DNA of 64,000 bases from Flavobacterium phragmitis (lineage in GTDB: Bacteria; Bacteroidota; Bacteroidia; Flavobacteriales; Flavobacteriaceae), in NCBI RefSeq assembly GCF_900112575.1, contig NZ_FOMH01000012.1, positions 62,001-126,000 of the forward strand. The letters run 5' to 3'. A program made the position numbers and the translations under genes. The notes under the pieces are model-generated. The model was given only the letters and a program-made list of their open reading frames with translations. It had not been told where the DNA came from and did no database searches. Within the stretch, counting starts at the first letter, position 1; each line of letters opens with the position of its first letter. Below are positions 1 through 7,807 of this stretch, one piece after another.

Positions 1-673
1 TTTTATTGCCAATCTCTACAGGAACATCCCAGTGAGATTTTGAAGACAATGGAAATTCCTTCCATGCTTTCTTGCTATACCAATCCGACCCATCCGCTTT
101 TTTAGTAAGCAATGCTCCCGGCATATCTTTCCATTTAAAATGCTGAAAAGTACGAACTGCCTTAACATCAATAGGATATTTAGACAAAAGCATCATTCCA
201 TATTGTCCAGGATACATACCAAACGCCCATGCATCATTTCCAAAATTATCGAACTTCCCATCATTGTTCAAATCGTAAGAACTTGACTGTCCAGTATTCA
301 CTGTTGAATAGTAATAATAAGGATAATCAATAGCGGTGGTTTTACCTTGGCTAACATTCAAATAATTTTTAATAAATGCTTTTACACCAAGTTCAGGATC
401 TTTAATATAATCGAATTCGTTTAGCAAAATAACGTCTGGCCTAACAGTCTGAATAATCTGGGCAATATTTCTAATTTGAGCATTATGCCCTGAATTAAGT
501 TGATTAATCAGCATCTGCTCCGATTTTCCCATTGCGCCTTTGGGAGAATAATTATCAGATTCCATACTTACATTGTAGGTCGCAAATGTAAGTTCGGTTT
601 TTTCTTGCGACTCAGACTGTGAAAAAAGAACTCCGGAAGAAAGCACGGAAAGGATAAAAAATATTTTCTTCAT
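1..673 (-). CDS. Exported endonuclease/exonuclease/phosphatase family protein (3' end outside window)
   Basis: The gene reads leftward from an ATG at 673 and runs off the window edge, so only about 224 N-terminal residues are visible. A Lys-Lys start followed by a hydrophobic stretch (residues 4-18) ending FSQS is a signal peptide, so the protein is exported. The mature part starts LTFATYNV and has VRPDVILLNEFD, which matches the metal-binding Asn and Glu strands of the exonuclease/endonuclease/phosphatase fold, followed by a YYYYSTVNTGQ region. In Bacteroidota such secreted members are usually annotated as nucleases or phosphatases; the substrate cannot be told. The His and Asp catalytic residues expected near the C-terminus lie outside the window. 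The fold is fairly sure, the activity is inferred. Confidence 0.75.
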   Translation of the reverse strand, partial: MKKIFFILSVLSSGVLFSQSESQEKTELTFATYNVSMESDNYSPKGAMGKSEQMLINQLNSGHNAQIRNIAQIIQTVRPDVILLNEFDYIKDPELGVKAFIKNYLNVSQGKTTAIDYPYYYYSTVNTGQSSSYDLNNDGKFDNFGNDAWAFGMYPGQYGMMLLSKYPIDVKAVRTFQHFKWKDMPGALLTKKADGSDWYSKKAWKEFPLSSKSHWDVPVEIGNK

Positions 674-771
674 ATAAAATTAAATCTGCATTTCTGCATT
701 ATTGAAAACACGAATATAAGAAGGTTGTCCGGACACATGATAAATCTGTCTGTTAAATATACAACAAAAAA

Positions 772-796
772 AAGCCGCCACTTTTGGTGACAGCTT
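772..796 (-). terminator. Possible terminator after agmatine deiminase
   Basis: An imperfect hairpin (AAGC..CAC / GTG..GCTT with two mismatches) lies just past the aguA stop. On the minus strand it is followed by a run of T (the A run at 765-773). The stem is weak, so this is tentative. Confidence 0.35.
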
Positions 797-887
797 AAAT
801 AATATAAGAAAGTCTCTGTATATCTGACAATTCTATCACAGATTAAAAAAATCAAAACGATTACTTTATAATCTGTAGCTACTATTT

Positions 888-1928
888 TTATGCAGGAATC
901 TGCTGACTTAAACAATGTAAAGTTCCAAATCCCCAGATGAAATCAATACAGCTGATTCCAATAACTTCTCTGTCAGGAAAACATTCTGCTAAGATATTTA
1001 ATGCTACGCGATCATTACTATCGTTGAATGTTGGCACTAAAACGCAATTGTTCAGGATTAAGAAATTAGCATAACTCGCAGGTAATCTTAAATCTTCAAA
1101 ATCTACACGTTTTGGCATTGGCAATGCTACAATTACTGGAGATTTTCCGTTTTCTAATTTTGCATTTTGCAAACGTTTCAAATTATCCTGCAAAGGCTTA
1201 TAATTAGAATCGTTTTTATCAGTTTCAACAATGGTTACGATAGTATCTTCATTTACAAATCGGCATAAATCATCGATATGACCGTGTGTATCATCACCTT
1301 CTATTCCGTCTCCAAGCCAGATTACATTAGTAACTCCAAGATATTCTTTAAAAACCGCTTCATAATCTTCTTTTGTAAAACCAGCGTTACGAACTTGAAT
1401 TGTTGGATGCATTAAACATTCCTCAGAAGTCAGTAAAGTTCCTTTTCCGTTTACATCAATCGCTCCTCCTTCAACAATTACCGGCTTTCCTTTATACATA
1501 ACTTGCGTTAGCGGAACATCAATAAAATCCGCCACTTTACCTGGAACGAATTTATCTAATTGATAGTTTTTATATTTTGCCCAGCCATTGAAATTGAAAT
1601 TTAAAGCTTCTCTTTTCGAACCATTTTTTACAATAATTGGCCCAGAGTCGCGCATCCAGCTTCTGTTGGTTTTATGAATGATATAAGAAACATTTTCAAG
1701 ATTTACACGAGCTCTTTCAAGCATATCGGCAACTTTTTCTTTCAGTTTTTCGTCAGCTACAACCAAAAAAACAGTTTCAAAAGTGGCTACTTTTTTTATA
1801 AATTCTACAAAAGCCCATTGAACAGCTTCGTATTTTCCCGGCCAATCGTTACCGTTATGCGGAAAACACAATACAATTCCTTGTTGTTTTTCCCATTCTG
1901 CTGGAAATCTTCTATTATTTGTTGACAT
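888..1928 (-). CDS. aguA: Agmatine deiminase (peptidyl-arginine deiminase family)
   Basis: Converts agmatine to N-carbamoylputrescine and ammonia in putrescine biosynthesis; cytosolic. The 346 residues carry the family's guanidine-binding and catalytic motifs: WMRDSGP (91-97), EGGA (153-156), GDDTHGHIDD (211-220, catalytic Asp and His) and a C-terminal LHCLSQQ with the nucleophilic Cys near 339. There is no signal peptide, which argues against a secreted PPAD-type protein deiminase. The partner enzyme, N-carbamoylputrescine amidase, lies at 5383-6273 on the same strand, separated by two genes on the opposite strand; the two functions form one pathway. The start is the ATG at 1928. Confidence 0.9.
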   Translation of the reverse strand: MSTNNRRFPAEWEKQQGIVLCFPHNGNDWPGKYEAVQWAFVEFIKKVATFETVFLVVADEKLKEKVADMLERARVNLENVSYIIHKTNRSWMRDSGPIIVKNGSKREALNFNFNGWAKYKNYQLDKFVPGKVADFIDVPLTQVMYKGKPVIVEGGAIDVNGKGTLLTSEECLMHPTIQVRNAGFTKEDYEAVFKEYLGVTNVIWLGDGIEGDDTHGHIDDLCRFVNEDTIVTIVETDKNDSNYKPLQDNLKRLQNAKLENGKSPVIVALPMPKRVDFEDLRLPASYANFLILNNCVLVPTFNDSNDRVALNILAECFPDREVIGISCIDFIWGFGTLHCLSQQIPA

Positions 1929-2112
1929 AAATAGGTTCTAATTTAGAAAGTGCAAAGATAAGCATTCGTTAGGATTATAAAACAAATGAGTAAAAATCAT
2001 GCCCGTTTCACAAAAAAATATCCTTTAAAAATTAAGTTAAAGATTAAATAATACAGCCTTAATATTTAACATAGACCTCAGAATTACTTTTACCGAAACT
2101 AAAAACTAACAT

Positions 2113-3633
2113 ATGAAAAATTTATCTCTCTCATTATTAGCTGCAATTTTCATACTAGCAAGCTGCAACAATGATGAAAATTCGAACAGCGAACCTGAAG
2201 TTGTTGTTAACGAAAATCCTGGAACTTTTAAAGAAATTGGTTCTATTACAATTGGTGGAGAAGCTGCTGCAGAAATCTCTGCTTACTGCGAAAAAACAAA
2301 AAGACTTTTTACTGTAAATAACAGCGGTGTAAATCAAATTGATGTTATCGACATCTCTGATCCGACAAAACCTCTTAAAATAGGACAAATTAATTTGGCT
2401 GCATACGAAGGCGCTGCAAACAGTGTTTCTGTTTTTGATGGAAAGCTGGCTGTTGCTTTAGAATCGACTGTAAATAAACAAGGAAACGGTAAAGTAGTTG
2501 TTTTTAACACTTCAGATTATAGCTTAATTAAACAAGTTACGGTTGGTGCATTACCTGATATGGTTACTTTTTCTCCAGATGGAAAATATATTATGACTGC
2601 TAATGAAGGCGAACCAAACACTGATTATTCTCAAGATCCAAACGGAACAATTTCTATTATTGAAACAAGCTCTTATAATGTAACGACTTTAGATTTTGCT
2701 TCATTTGCTGGTCAAGCAGAAGCATTAAAAAGAGACGGATTCAGAATTTCAAAATTTGCGAAAACTAGTTTTGCACAAGATATAGAACCAGAATACATTA
2801 CTATTTCTGATGATTCAAAAACGGCTTGGGTAACTTTACAAGAAAACAATGGTGTCGCAAAAGTAGATTTGACTTCTAAAACTATTACTGCCATTTATCC
2901 TTTAGGTTTAAAAGATTACAATACTGCTGAAAATGCAATTGACCCAAGTGATAGTGATGACAAAATTGCTTTTAATCCTTGGAAAGCAAAAGGATTATTT
3001 ATGCCAGATGCAATCAGTCATTTTTCGGCAAATAACGTTCCTTACTTTGTTACCGCAAATGAAGGTGACGCGAGAGAATATACTGCTTATACAGATGTTA
3101 AGCGTATGAAAAATATGAAACTTGACGCAACTGTTTTTCCAGATGCTGCTACACTAAAATTAGATGCCAATTTAGGAAGATTGAACCTTGTTGCTGATAT
3201 GGGTGACACTGATGGCGACGGAGATTTGGACGAAATGGTAAGTTTTGGAGCAAGATCTTTCTCTATCTGGAACGGAAATACAGGAAAAATTGTCTACGAT
3301 AGTAAAAATGACCTTGACAAAAAAGCTCACGAACTAGGACTTTATGACGATAAAAGAAGTGATGACAAAGGTTCTGAGCCAGAAGCGGTGTATGTAGCCA
3401 AAATGGGAACTCAGAATATTCTTTTCGTTGGTTTGGAAAGAGCTGATGCGTTTTTAACTTATGATGTTACAAATCCAAATGCTCCACAATATTTACAAAC
3501 TGTAAAAACTGGAGATGCACCTGAAGGATTATTATTCATCCCAGCCTCTAAAAGTCCAACAAAAAGAAGTTTGTTAGTAGTAAGCAGTGAAGGTGACGGA
3601 ACGGTAAAAATCTACCAGCCAGATTTGAAATAA
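2113..3633 (+). CDS. Choice-of-anchor I type beta-propeller lipoprotein
   Basis: 506 residues beginning with a lipoprotein signal (hydrophobic run then LASCNN, lipidated Cys at 18), so it is anchored in the envelope. The rest resembles the choice-of-anchor I / LVIVD-repeat family, often loosely called alkaline-phosphatase-like: repeated strands such as VDVIDISDPTKP, NGTISIIETSSY and TYDVTNPNAPQ suggest propeller blades. MGDTDGDGDLDEM near residue 360 is an Asp-rich calcium-binding-like loop. The function is unknown; family members are secreted or surface proteins. It is divergent from aguA (184-base gap) and ends in a strong terminator. The family call is good, an enzymatic role is not supported. 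Confidence 0.75.
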   Translation: MKNLSLSLLAAIFILASCNNDENSNSEPEVVVNENPGTFKEIGSITIGGEAAAEISAYCEKTKRLFTVNNSGVNQIDVIDISDPTKPLKIGQINLAAYEGAANSVSVFDGKLAVALESTVNKQGNGKVVVFNTSDYSLIKQVTVGALPDMVTFSPDGKYIMTANEGEPNTDYSQDPNGTISIIETSSYNVTTLDFASFAGQAEALKRDGFRISKFAKTSFAQDIEPEYITISDDSKTAWVTLQENNGVAKVDLTSKTITAIYPLGLKDYNTAENAIDPSDSDDKIAFNPWKAKGLFMPDAISHFSANNVPYFVTANEGDAREYTAYTDVKRMKNMKLDATVFPDAATLKLDANLGRLNLVADMGDTDGDGDLDEMVSFGARSFSIWNGNTGKIVYDSKNDLDKKAHELGLYDDKRSDDKGSEPEAVYVAKMGTQNILFVGLERADAFLTYDVTNPNAPQYLQTVKTGDAPEGLLFIPASKSPTKRSLLVVSSEGDGTVKIYQPDLK

Positions 3634-3654
3634 TCATAAAATTATCAAAATTTT

Positions 3655-3686
3655 AAAAAGAGCAAAAACTAAATTTTGCTCTTTTT
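3655..3686 (+). terminator. Rho-independent terminator
   Basis: AAAAAGAGCAAAA pairs with TTTTGCTCTTTTT across a six-base loop, followed by T residues, 21 bases after the propeller lipoprotein stop. Confidence 0.85.
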
Positions 3687-3788
3687 TTTGCTTTTCATTG
3701 ATACTTAATTAACTAATTTTCATAATTATAAGCTAAAACATGGAAATTATGTAACCAGATATAGAACGTGTTTCTAAGATACGTACTC

Positions 3789-3796
3789 TAATTTTG
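3789..3796 (+). promoter_or_regulatory. Promoter -7 element of the OmpA gene
   Basis: TAATTTTG matches the Bacteroidota -7 consensus TAnnTTTG, 40 bases upstream of the OmpA-type start. No clear TTG is seen at the -33 position, so the assignment is moderate. Confidence 0.45.
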
Positions 3797-3835
3797 TCAT
3801 GAGTTTAAAATAAAAACAATTTAATTTTTGATATC

Positions 3836-5095
3836 ATGAAAAAGAAATTAGTATCAGCCTCTTTATTATTACTATCCTTCGCTGCAGGCGCACAAAATAT
3901 GGCTACCACTTCTGCAAAACCAAGTATGGACCAGGAATTCAATAAATGGTCGATAGAACTTAATGGTGGTGTTAACAAACCAACGAGAGCTATGACTCCA
4001 GGTTACACTACAGAATCTGCCAACTTCTTTCACGGAGATTTAGGTGTAAGATATATGTTTAGCCCTAAGTTTGGTTTGAAATTGGATGTTGGATACGATC
4101 AATTTAAAGAGAAAAAAAACACTCCAGATTTTGAAAGCCGTTACGTAAGAGCGAGTTTACAAGGAGTTGTGAATGTAGGACGTGCTTTAAATTTTGAAAC
4201 CTGGACAAACACAATTGGTCTTTTGGCACATGGAGGTTTTGGAGTTTCGCAAATTAGTACTGAAACAGGTTTTGGAGGACAGGATTATATGGCACACGGA
4301 ATTGCCGGCTTAACAGGTCAAATCAAATTGAGCAACAGAGTAGCATTGACTGGAGACCTTACCGGAATTGTGAACGGAAGACAAAACTGGAATTTTGACG
4401 GAATGGGCAACACTACAACGGGTTCATTTGACGGAGTTTTATTAAATGCTTCAGTTGGTCTAACGTTCTACTTAGGTAAACACGAAAGACACGCTGACTG
4501 GGTTGGTGAAGAAGACAGAATTAGTGAATTGGAAAGAAGAGTGGACTTAGTTGAAACTGGTCTAATCGATTCGGACAAAGACGGAGTTGCGGATTTATAC
4601 GATTTAGAACCAAACACTATTGCAGGAGTTGCTGTTAACACAAAAGGACAATCTATTGATACCAATCAAAATGGTGTGCCGGATGAGTTAGAAAGCTACT
4701 TAGATAAAACATATGAGAAAAAAGGAGCTGGAACAGCTACAAACAACACTGTTGAAGAATTAATTAACGGAGGTTATGTAAATGTTTATTTCGACTTTAA
4801 TTCGTCTAAACCAACAAATGCTTCATTGTCTGGCGTTGATTTCTTAGTGAAATATTTGAAAAACAATCCAGGAAAATCAGCTGATATTATTGGTTATGCT
4901 GATGAAATTGGAAGCTCAAGCTACAACACTGAATTATCAAGAAAAAGAGCTGAAGCTGTGAAAAAAGTAGCTGTAAATGCCGGAATTGATGCTTCAAGAT
5001 TGAATGTAATTGCTAATGGAGAGGATACTTCTGTTAACAAAAATTCAAAAGAAGCACGTCAAATCGTGAGAAGAGTTACTTTCCAAGTGAAGTAA
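3836..5095 (+). CDS. OmpA family outer-membrane protein
   Basis: 419 residues. The signal peptide (1-19) ends AAGAQ. Residues about 35-215 form an eight-strand-like beta-barrel (alternating aromatic segments ending VGLTFYLGKH). Next comes a short coiled segment (ISELERRVDLVE), then thrombospondin type-3-like calcium repeats (DSDKDGVADLYDLEPN, DTNQNGVPDELE). The C-terminal peptidoglycan-binding OmpA domain (about 310-419) includes VYFDFNSSKP and ELSRKRAEAVKKV. It likely links the outer membrane to peptidoglycan and is probably abundant. It is a single gene with its own promoter and a strong terminator. Confidence 0.9.
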   Translation: MKKKLVSASLLLLSFAAGAQNMATTSAKPSMDQEFNKWSIELNGGVNKPTRAMTPGYTTESANFFHGDLGVRYMFSPKFGLKLDVGYDQFKEKKNTPDFESRYVRASLQGVVNVGRALNFETWTNTIGLLAHGGFGVSQISTETGFGGQDYMAHGIAGLTGQIKLSNRVALTGDLTGIVNGRQNWNFDGMGNTTTGSFDGVLLNASVGLTFYLGKHERHADWVGEEDRISELERRVDLVETGLIDSDKDGVADLYDLEPNTIAGVAVNTKGQSIDTNQNGVPDELESYLDKTYEKKGAGTATNNTVEELINGGYVNVYFDFNSSKPTNASLSGVDFLVKYLKNNPGKSADIIGYADEIGSSSYNTELSRKRAEAVKKVAVNAGIDASRLNVIANGEDTSVNKNSKEARQIVRRVTFQVK

Positions 5096-5123
5096 TCTAT
5101 ATAAAGCTAAAAACGAGAAAAGG

Positions 5124-5155
5124 AGCTGTTTCATTTTTGAAACAGCTTTTTTTTT
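5124..5155 (+). terminator. Rho-independent terminator of the OmpA gene
   Basis: AGCTGTTTC and GAAACAGCT form a nine-base-pair stem with a six-base loop, followed by a nine-T run, about 30 bases after the OmpA stop. Confidence 0.9.
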
Positions 5156-5167
5156 ATAAAAATCTTT

Positions 5168-5330
5168 AAGCTCCAGCGGAGCGAGATATTTATAGAATTT
5201 GAAACCAACAAAGAAAAAAGCTACAGCGGAGCGATATATTAGATCATAAATAAATATGTCGCTCCGCTGGAGCTTTATATTACAAATGTCTGTTCTTTAC
5301 TATAAATATCTAGCTTCTCCGAAGCTTATA
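5168..5330. repeat. Cluster of four GCTCCAGCGGAGC-type palindromic repeats
   Basis: Three copies of a unit reading AAGCTCCAGCGGAGCGAYAT followed by ATTTATA: plus-oriented at about 5168-5193 and 5218-5241 (one A replaces C), and minus-oriented at about 5252-5278. A fourth, degenerate minus-oriented copy (5301-5330) has AGCTTCTCCGAAGCT. Each core is a hairpin (GCTCC/GGAGC). The opposing copies 2 and 3 could also fold into one large cruciform. They fill the space between the OmpA gene and aguB. I believe such units are dispersed in Flavobacterium, but this is from memory. Confidence 0.75.
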
Positions 5331-5332
5331 AA

Positions 5333-5371
5333 AGAAAGAGCTGTCTTTTCAGACAGCTCTTTCTTTTATAA
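5333..5371 (-). terminator. Rho-independent terminator of aguB
   Basis: AAAGAAAGAGCTGTCT and AGACAGCTCTTTCTTT form a long near-perfect stem around a short loop, immediately downstream of the aguB stop. It could work in both directions. Confidence 0.85.
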
Positions 5372-5382
5372 TTTTAATCGAA

Positions 5383-6273
5383 TTATTTATCGATTGCTCT
5401 TTTTGTAATATCTCCAAAAGCATCAATTCTTCTGTCTCTGAAGAATGGCCAATTTTGGCGAACATTTTCTTGAAGATCTAAATCAACCTCAGCAATTAAG
5501 ATTTCTTCTTTATCGTGTGAAGCCTGAGCTAAAATTTCTCCTTGTGGCCCAGCGATGAAAGATGCTCCCCAAAACTGAATTCCTTCAGTTCCTTCAAGGT
5601 ATTTTTCTAAACCAATTCGGTTCGCAGCCGCAACGAAAACGCCATTTGCTACTGCATGACCTTTCATTACGTTCATCCATGCTCCGTACTGATTTTCTCC
5701 GTATTGCTCTTTTTCTTTTGGATGCCATCCGATAGCTGTTGGATAGAATAAAACCTCTGCTCCTTTTAAAGCTGTAATTCTAGCTGCTTCTGGATACCAT
5801 TGATCCCAACAGATTAATGTTCCAACAGTTCCTTTTTTAGTTTCGATTGCTTGGAAACCTAAATCACCTGGCGTGAAATAGAATTTCTCATAGAAATGCG
5901 GATCGTCTGGAATGTGCATTTTACGGTACAAACCAGCTTCTGTACCATCTGTATCGATAATATAAGCACTGTTGTGGTAGATTCCAGCCATTCTTTTTTC
6001 GAAGAAAGGAACAATAATTACTACTCCTAATTCTTTAGCCAATTCGCTGAAAGCAATAAATGAAGTACTGTATAATGGTTCTGCTAATGCAAAATTATCT
6101 ACATCTTCGCTTTGGCAGAAATAATGACTGCTATATAATTCAGGAAGTAAGATAACCTCTGCGCCTTGACTTGCAGCATCTCTTACCCAGCTGATACATT
6201 TTTTAAGATTATTTTCAGCAACATCATTCAGGTTTAACTGAATTACTGATATTTTATATTTTCTTTTCGGCAT
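5383..6273 (-). CDS. aguB: N-carbamoylputrescine amidase (carbon-nitrogen hydrolase)
   Basis: Hydrolyses N-carbamoylputrescine to putrescine, CO2 and ammonia. The nitrilase-superfamily triad is visible: Glu45 in LLPELY, Lys118 in YRKMHIPDD and Cys155 in LICWDQWYPEAAR. PTAIGWHPKE after the Cys is typical of the plant-type AguB. I chose the ATG at 6273 (MPKRKYKI, 296 residues); the frame is open ten codons further but the conserved fold starts here. It works with agmatine deiminase at 888-1928. Confidence 0.92.
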   Translation of the reverse strand: MPKRKYKISVIQLNLNDVAENNLKKCISWVRDAASQGAEVILLPELYSSHYFCQSEDVDNFALAEPLYSTSFIAFSELAKELGVVIIVPFFEKRMAGIYHNSAYIIDTDGTEAGLYRKMHIPDDPHFYEKFYFTPGDLGFQAIETKKGTVGTLICWDQWYPEAARITALKGAEVLFYPTAIGWHPKEKEQYGENQYGAWMNVMKGHAVANGVFVAAANRIGLEKYLEGTEGIQFWGASFIAGPQGEILAQASHDKEEILIAEVDLDLQENVRQNWPFFRDRRIDAFGDITKRAIDK

Positions 6274-6376
6274 GACATAAAATTTAGAGTGCAAAAATAA
6301 CACTTTTTAAAGGAATGGCAAAGTCAGTTCAATTTACTTAACAATATGGCATAACAAAAGAGCTTAAAAGCCCTTT

Positions 6377-6667
6377 TTATATTTGTTGTGCAAAACTTCG
6401 TTTGGTTGAAAATATTTTTGAGATATAAATTACTTCACCTTCCACCAAATATAATATTTTAAAATCCTTAACTATAATTCTTCTATATTCAGGTTCAATT
6501 TCATCTTTTTGATATTGCTCACTAAAACGTATATTTTTAGTAGAATTCAAAATCTCGTTTTTAATATTATTTGCGCCTTGTTCAGATTTCTCTTTATAAT
6601 AATTAAAAATTGTCCTTAATTGATTTTTAGCTGTATTAGTCCAAACTACCTTCAATCGCTTTTCCAT
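6377..6667 (-). CDS. Type II toxin, RelE/ParE superfamily
   Basis: 96 residues starting MEKRLKVVWTNTAKNQL, with the ParE-like pattern of an N-terminal strand, two helices carrying Tyr and Lys residues (FNYYKEKSE), then EYRRIIVKDFKILYLVEGEVIYISKIF, the beta-sheet characteristic of RelE/ParE toxins. Family members are either mRNA endonucleases or gyrase poisons; the sequence here looks closer to ParE, but the target is not decidable. I use the ATG at 6667, which overlaps the antitoxin stop (TAATG), so translation of the two genes is coupled. Confidence 0.82.
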   Translation of the reverse strand: MEKRLKVVWTNTAKNQLRTIFNYYKEKSEQGANNIKNEILNSTKNIRFSEQYQKDEIEPEYRRIIVKDFKILYLVEGEVIYISKIFSTKRSFAQQI

Positions 6668-6912
6668 TACCAATTCTCAGATTCTTTTTCTAAATCTTTT
6701 TGTGAAATATATTCTCCTCTTTCAATTTCTAATTTCACGTTAGCCAGTTCAGTTTTATACTCACTTCTGGTAACTGGTTTTCCGTCTATTGAAAATGCAA
6801 CTATTTCTTCCTCTTGATAACTCTCAATTACTGCTTTTACAACTTTTAAAAGACGCTCATCAGCTGCGTTTATATATTCTAACACACTTTCTCTCAACTC
6901 TAAGGCTCCCAT
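6667..6912 (-). CDS. Antitoxin of the ParE/RelE-like pair
   Basis: 81 acidic residues preceding and overlapping the toxin by one base (TAATG). The N-terminal helices (LRESVLEYINAADERLLKVVKAVIESY) are followed by VAFSIDGKPVTRSEY and an acidic C-terminal helix, a layout common in short Bacteroidota antitoxins that wrap the toxin with the C-terminus. The family assignment rests mainly on the pairing and size. The N-terminal region is presumed to dimerise and bind the operon promoter. Confidence 0.78.
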   Translation of the reverse strand: MGALELRESVLEYINAADERLLKVVKAVIESYQEEEIVAFSIDGKPVTRSEYKTELANVKLEIERGEYISQKDLEKESENW

Positions 6913-7056
6913 AATTATATTTTTTTTTGATCTTTCAAAGATAGAAATTTTCGTTCATATTTTTAATTATAACAGAAAACCATTTTACATCAGCCTAAAA
7001 TCAAACCTCTGCAAAATGGCTCATCAACCTAAAAAAATATCAACTAAGAAAGCGGT

Positions 7057-7470
7057 TTATTCAATCACAACTTTCTGAGTCAAGAATTCAGTTTCTGATT
7101 TTTTGAATTTGATTTCGATAGTTCCTTTTGCAGTTGCTTTGAATTTGTAAACTGTCTTTTTAGGATCTGGCACTTGTTGTGTACAAACTCCATCTACTGG
7201 ATATTTTGCTACAACTTGCAGACCTTTTACCTCACCGATTGTAGCTTCTGAAATCTTATCAAATTCGCCACAAGCGTTATCAACCAAATAAGTTACATCG
7301 TAACTCAATTCATCATTTACTTTTCCAGTTGCTGGACCTTCAATTTTTGTCACAAATGCTGTTTTTGTTTTAACTGATGTTTCAGCTTTATCGTCGTCGT
7401 TGCTGCATGAAATTAATACAGTTGATAAAAATAATACTACTAAAACTGATTTTAATCTAAAACTTTTCAT
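7057..7470 (-). CDS. Small putative lipoprotein of unknown function
   Basis: 137 residues with a lipoprotein signal (hydrophobic 9-20, then LISCSN, Cys at 22). The mature part has a DDDK linker and a single domain of alternating strands (KIEGPATGKVNDELSYDVTYLVDNACGEF and GTIEIKFKKSE), resembling an immunoglobulin-like fold; two Cys could form a disulfide. I do not recognise a named family. It stands alone with its own upstream region. Confidence 0.7.
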   Translation of the reverse strand: MKSFRLKSVLVVLFLSTVLISCSNDDDKAETSVKTKTAFVTKIEGPATGKVNDELSYDVTYLVDNACGEFDKISEATIGEVKGLQVVAKYPVDGVCTQQVPDPKKTVYKFKATAKGTIEIKFKKSETEFLTQKVVIE

Positions 7471-7646
7471 ATAAAATAATAATTAATTGTTAATTACTAT
7501 GAAGATGCTGTGTAGTTGCAAAGGTTGCTTTGGTAAAATGTTAAATAGTTTACTCAAAATTTCAACCTTCTATAAATCAGAAACTTATTTTTTGTTATTT
7601 TTTTCCAAAATGCCAATATTTCTTATAAAAATAAAAACTTCTCATC

Positions 7647-7716
7647 TAGCCCCGATCGAAGCGACATCCTTTTTCCTGCTTCTTTAGCAGGGAAAAGATA
7701 CAGCGGAGAGCGGGAC
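7647..7716. repeat. Dispersed REP-like palindrome (TAGCCCCGAT...GCGGGA type)
   Basis: It starts TAGCCCCGATCGAAGCG, has a central stem (TTTTTCCTGCT / AGCAGGGAAAA) and ends ATACAGCGGAGAGCGGGAC. These paired ends resemble a repeat I recall as common in flavobacterial genomes. A longer relative sits at 42073-42218. It is non-coding. Confidence 0.7.
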
Positions 7717-7760
7717 AAAACTTGAACTGAAAATGATATTTCTGCTTCAAAAAAAACAAA

Positions 7761-7790
7761 AAAACACCAGCCTCTCGACTGGTGTTTTGA
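7761..7790 (-). terminator. Terminator of the DUF808 gene
   Basis: AAAACACCAG and CTGGTGTTTT form a ten-base-pair stem with an eight-base loop, and on the minus strand a T-rich run follows. Confidence 0.85.
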
Positions 7791-7807
7791 ATATCTAAGA
7801 ACAGAAA

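Larger units (their letters stand above)
7471..7807. other. Gene-free stretch between small lipoprotein and DUF808 gene
   Basis: The 337 bases hold the upstream region of the lipoprotein gene, a dispersed palindromic repeat (7647-7716) and the terminator of the DUF808 gene (7761-7790). A 66-codon open frame across it is low-complexity and overlaps the repeat, so I do not consider it a gene. Confidence 0.7.

Noticed and set aside
1674-1925. Open frames opposite aguA, clpB, argE, rtcB and similar genes
   Set aside because: These mirror the codon bias of real genes on the other strand; the real genes have full sets of family motifs.
7487-7687. 66-codon frame downstream of the small lipoprotein
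   Set aside because: Runs into a dispersed repeat and has low-complexity composition; no homologous feature seen.
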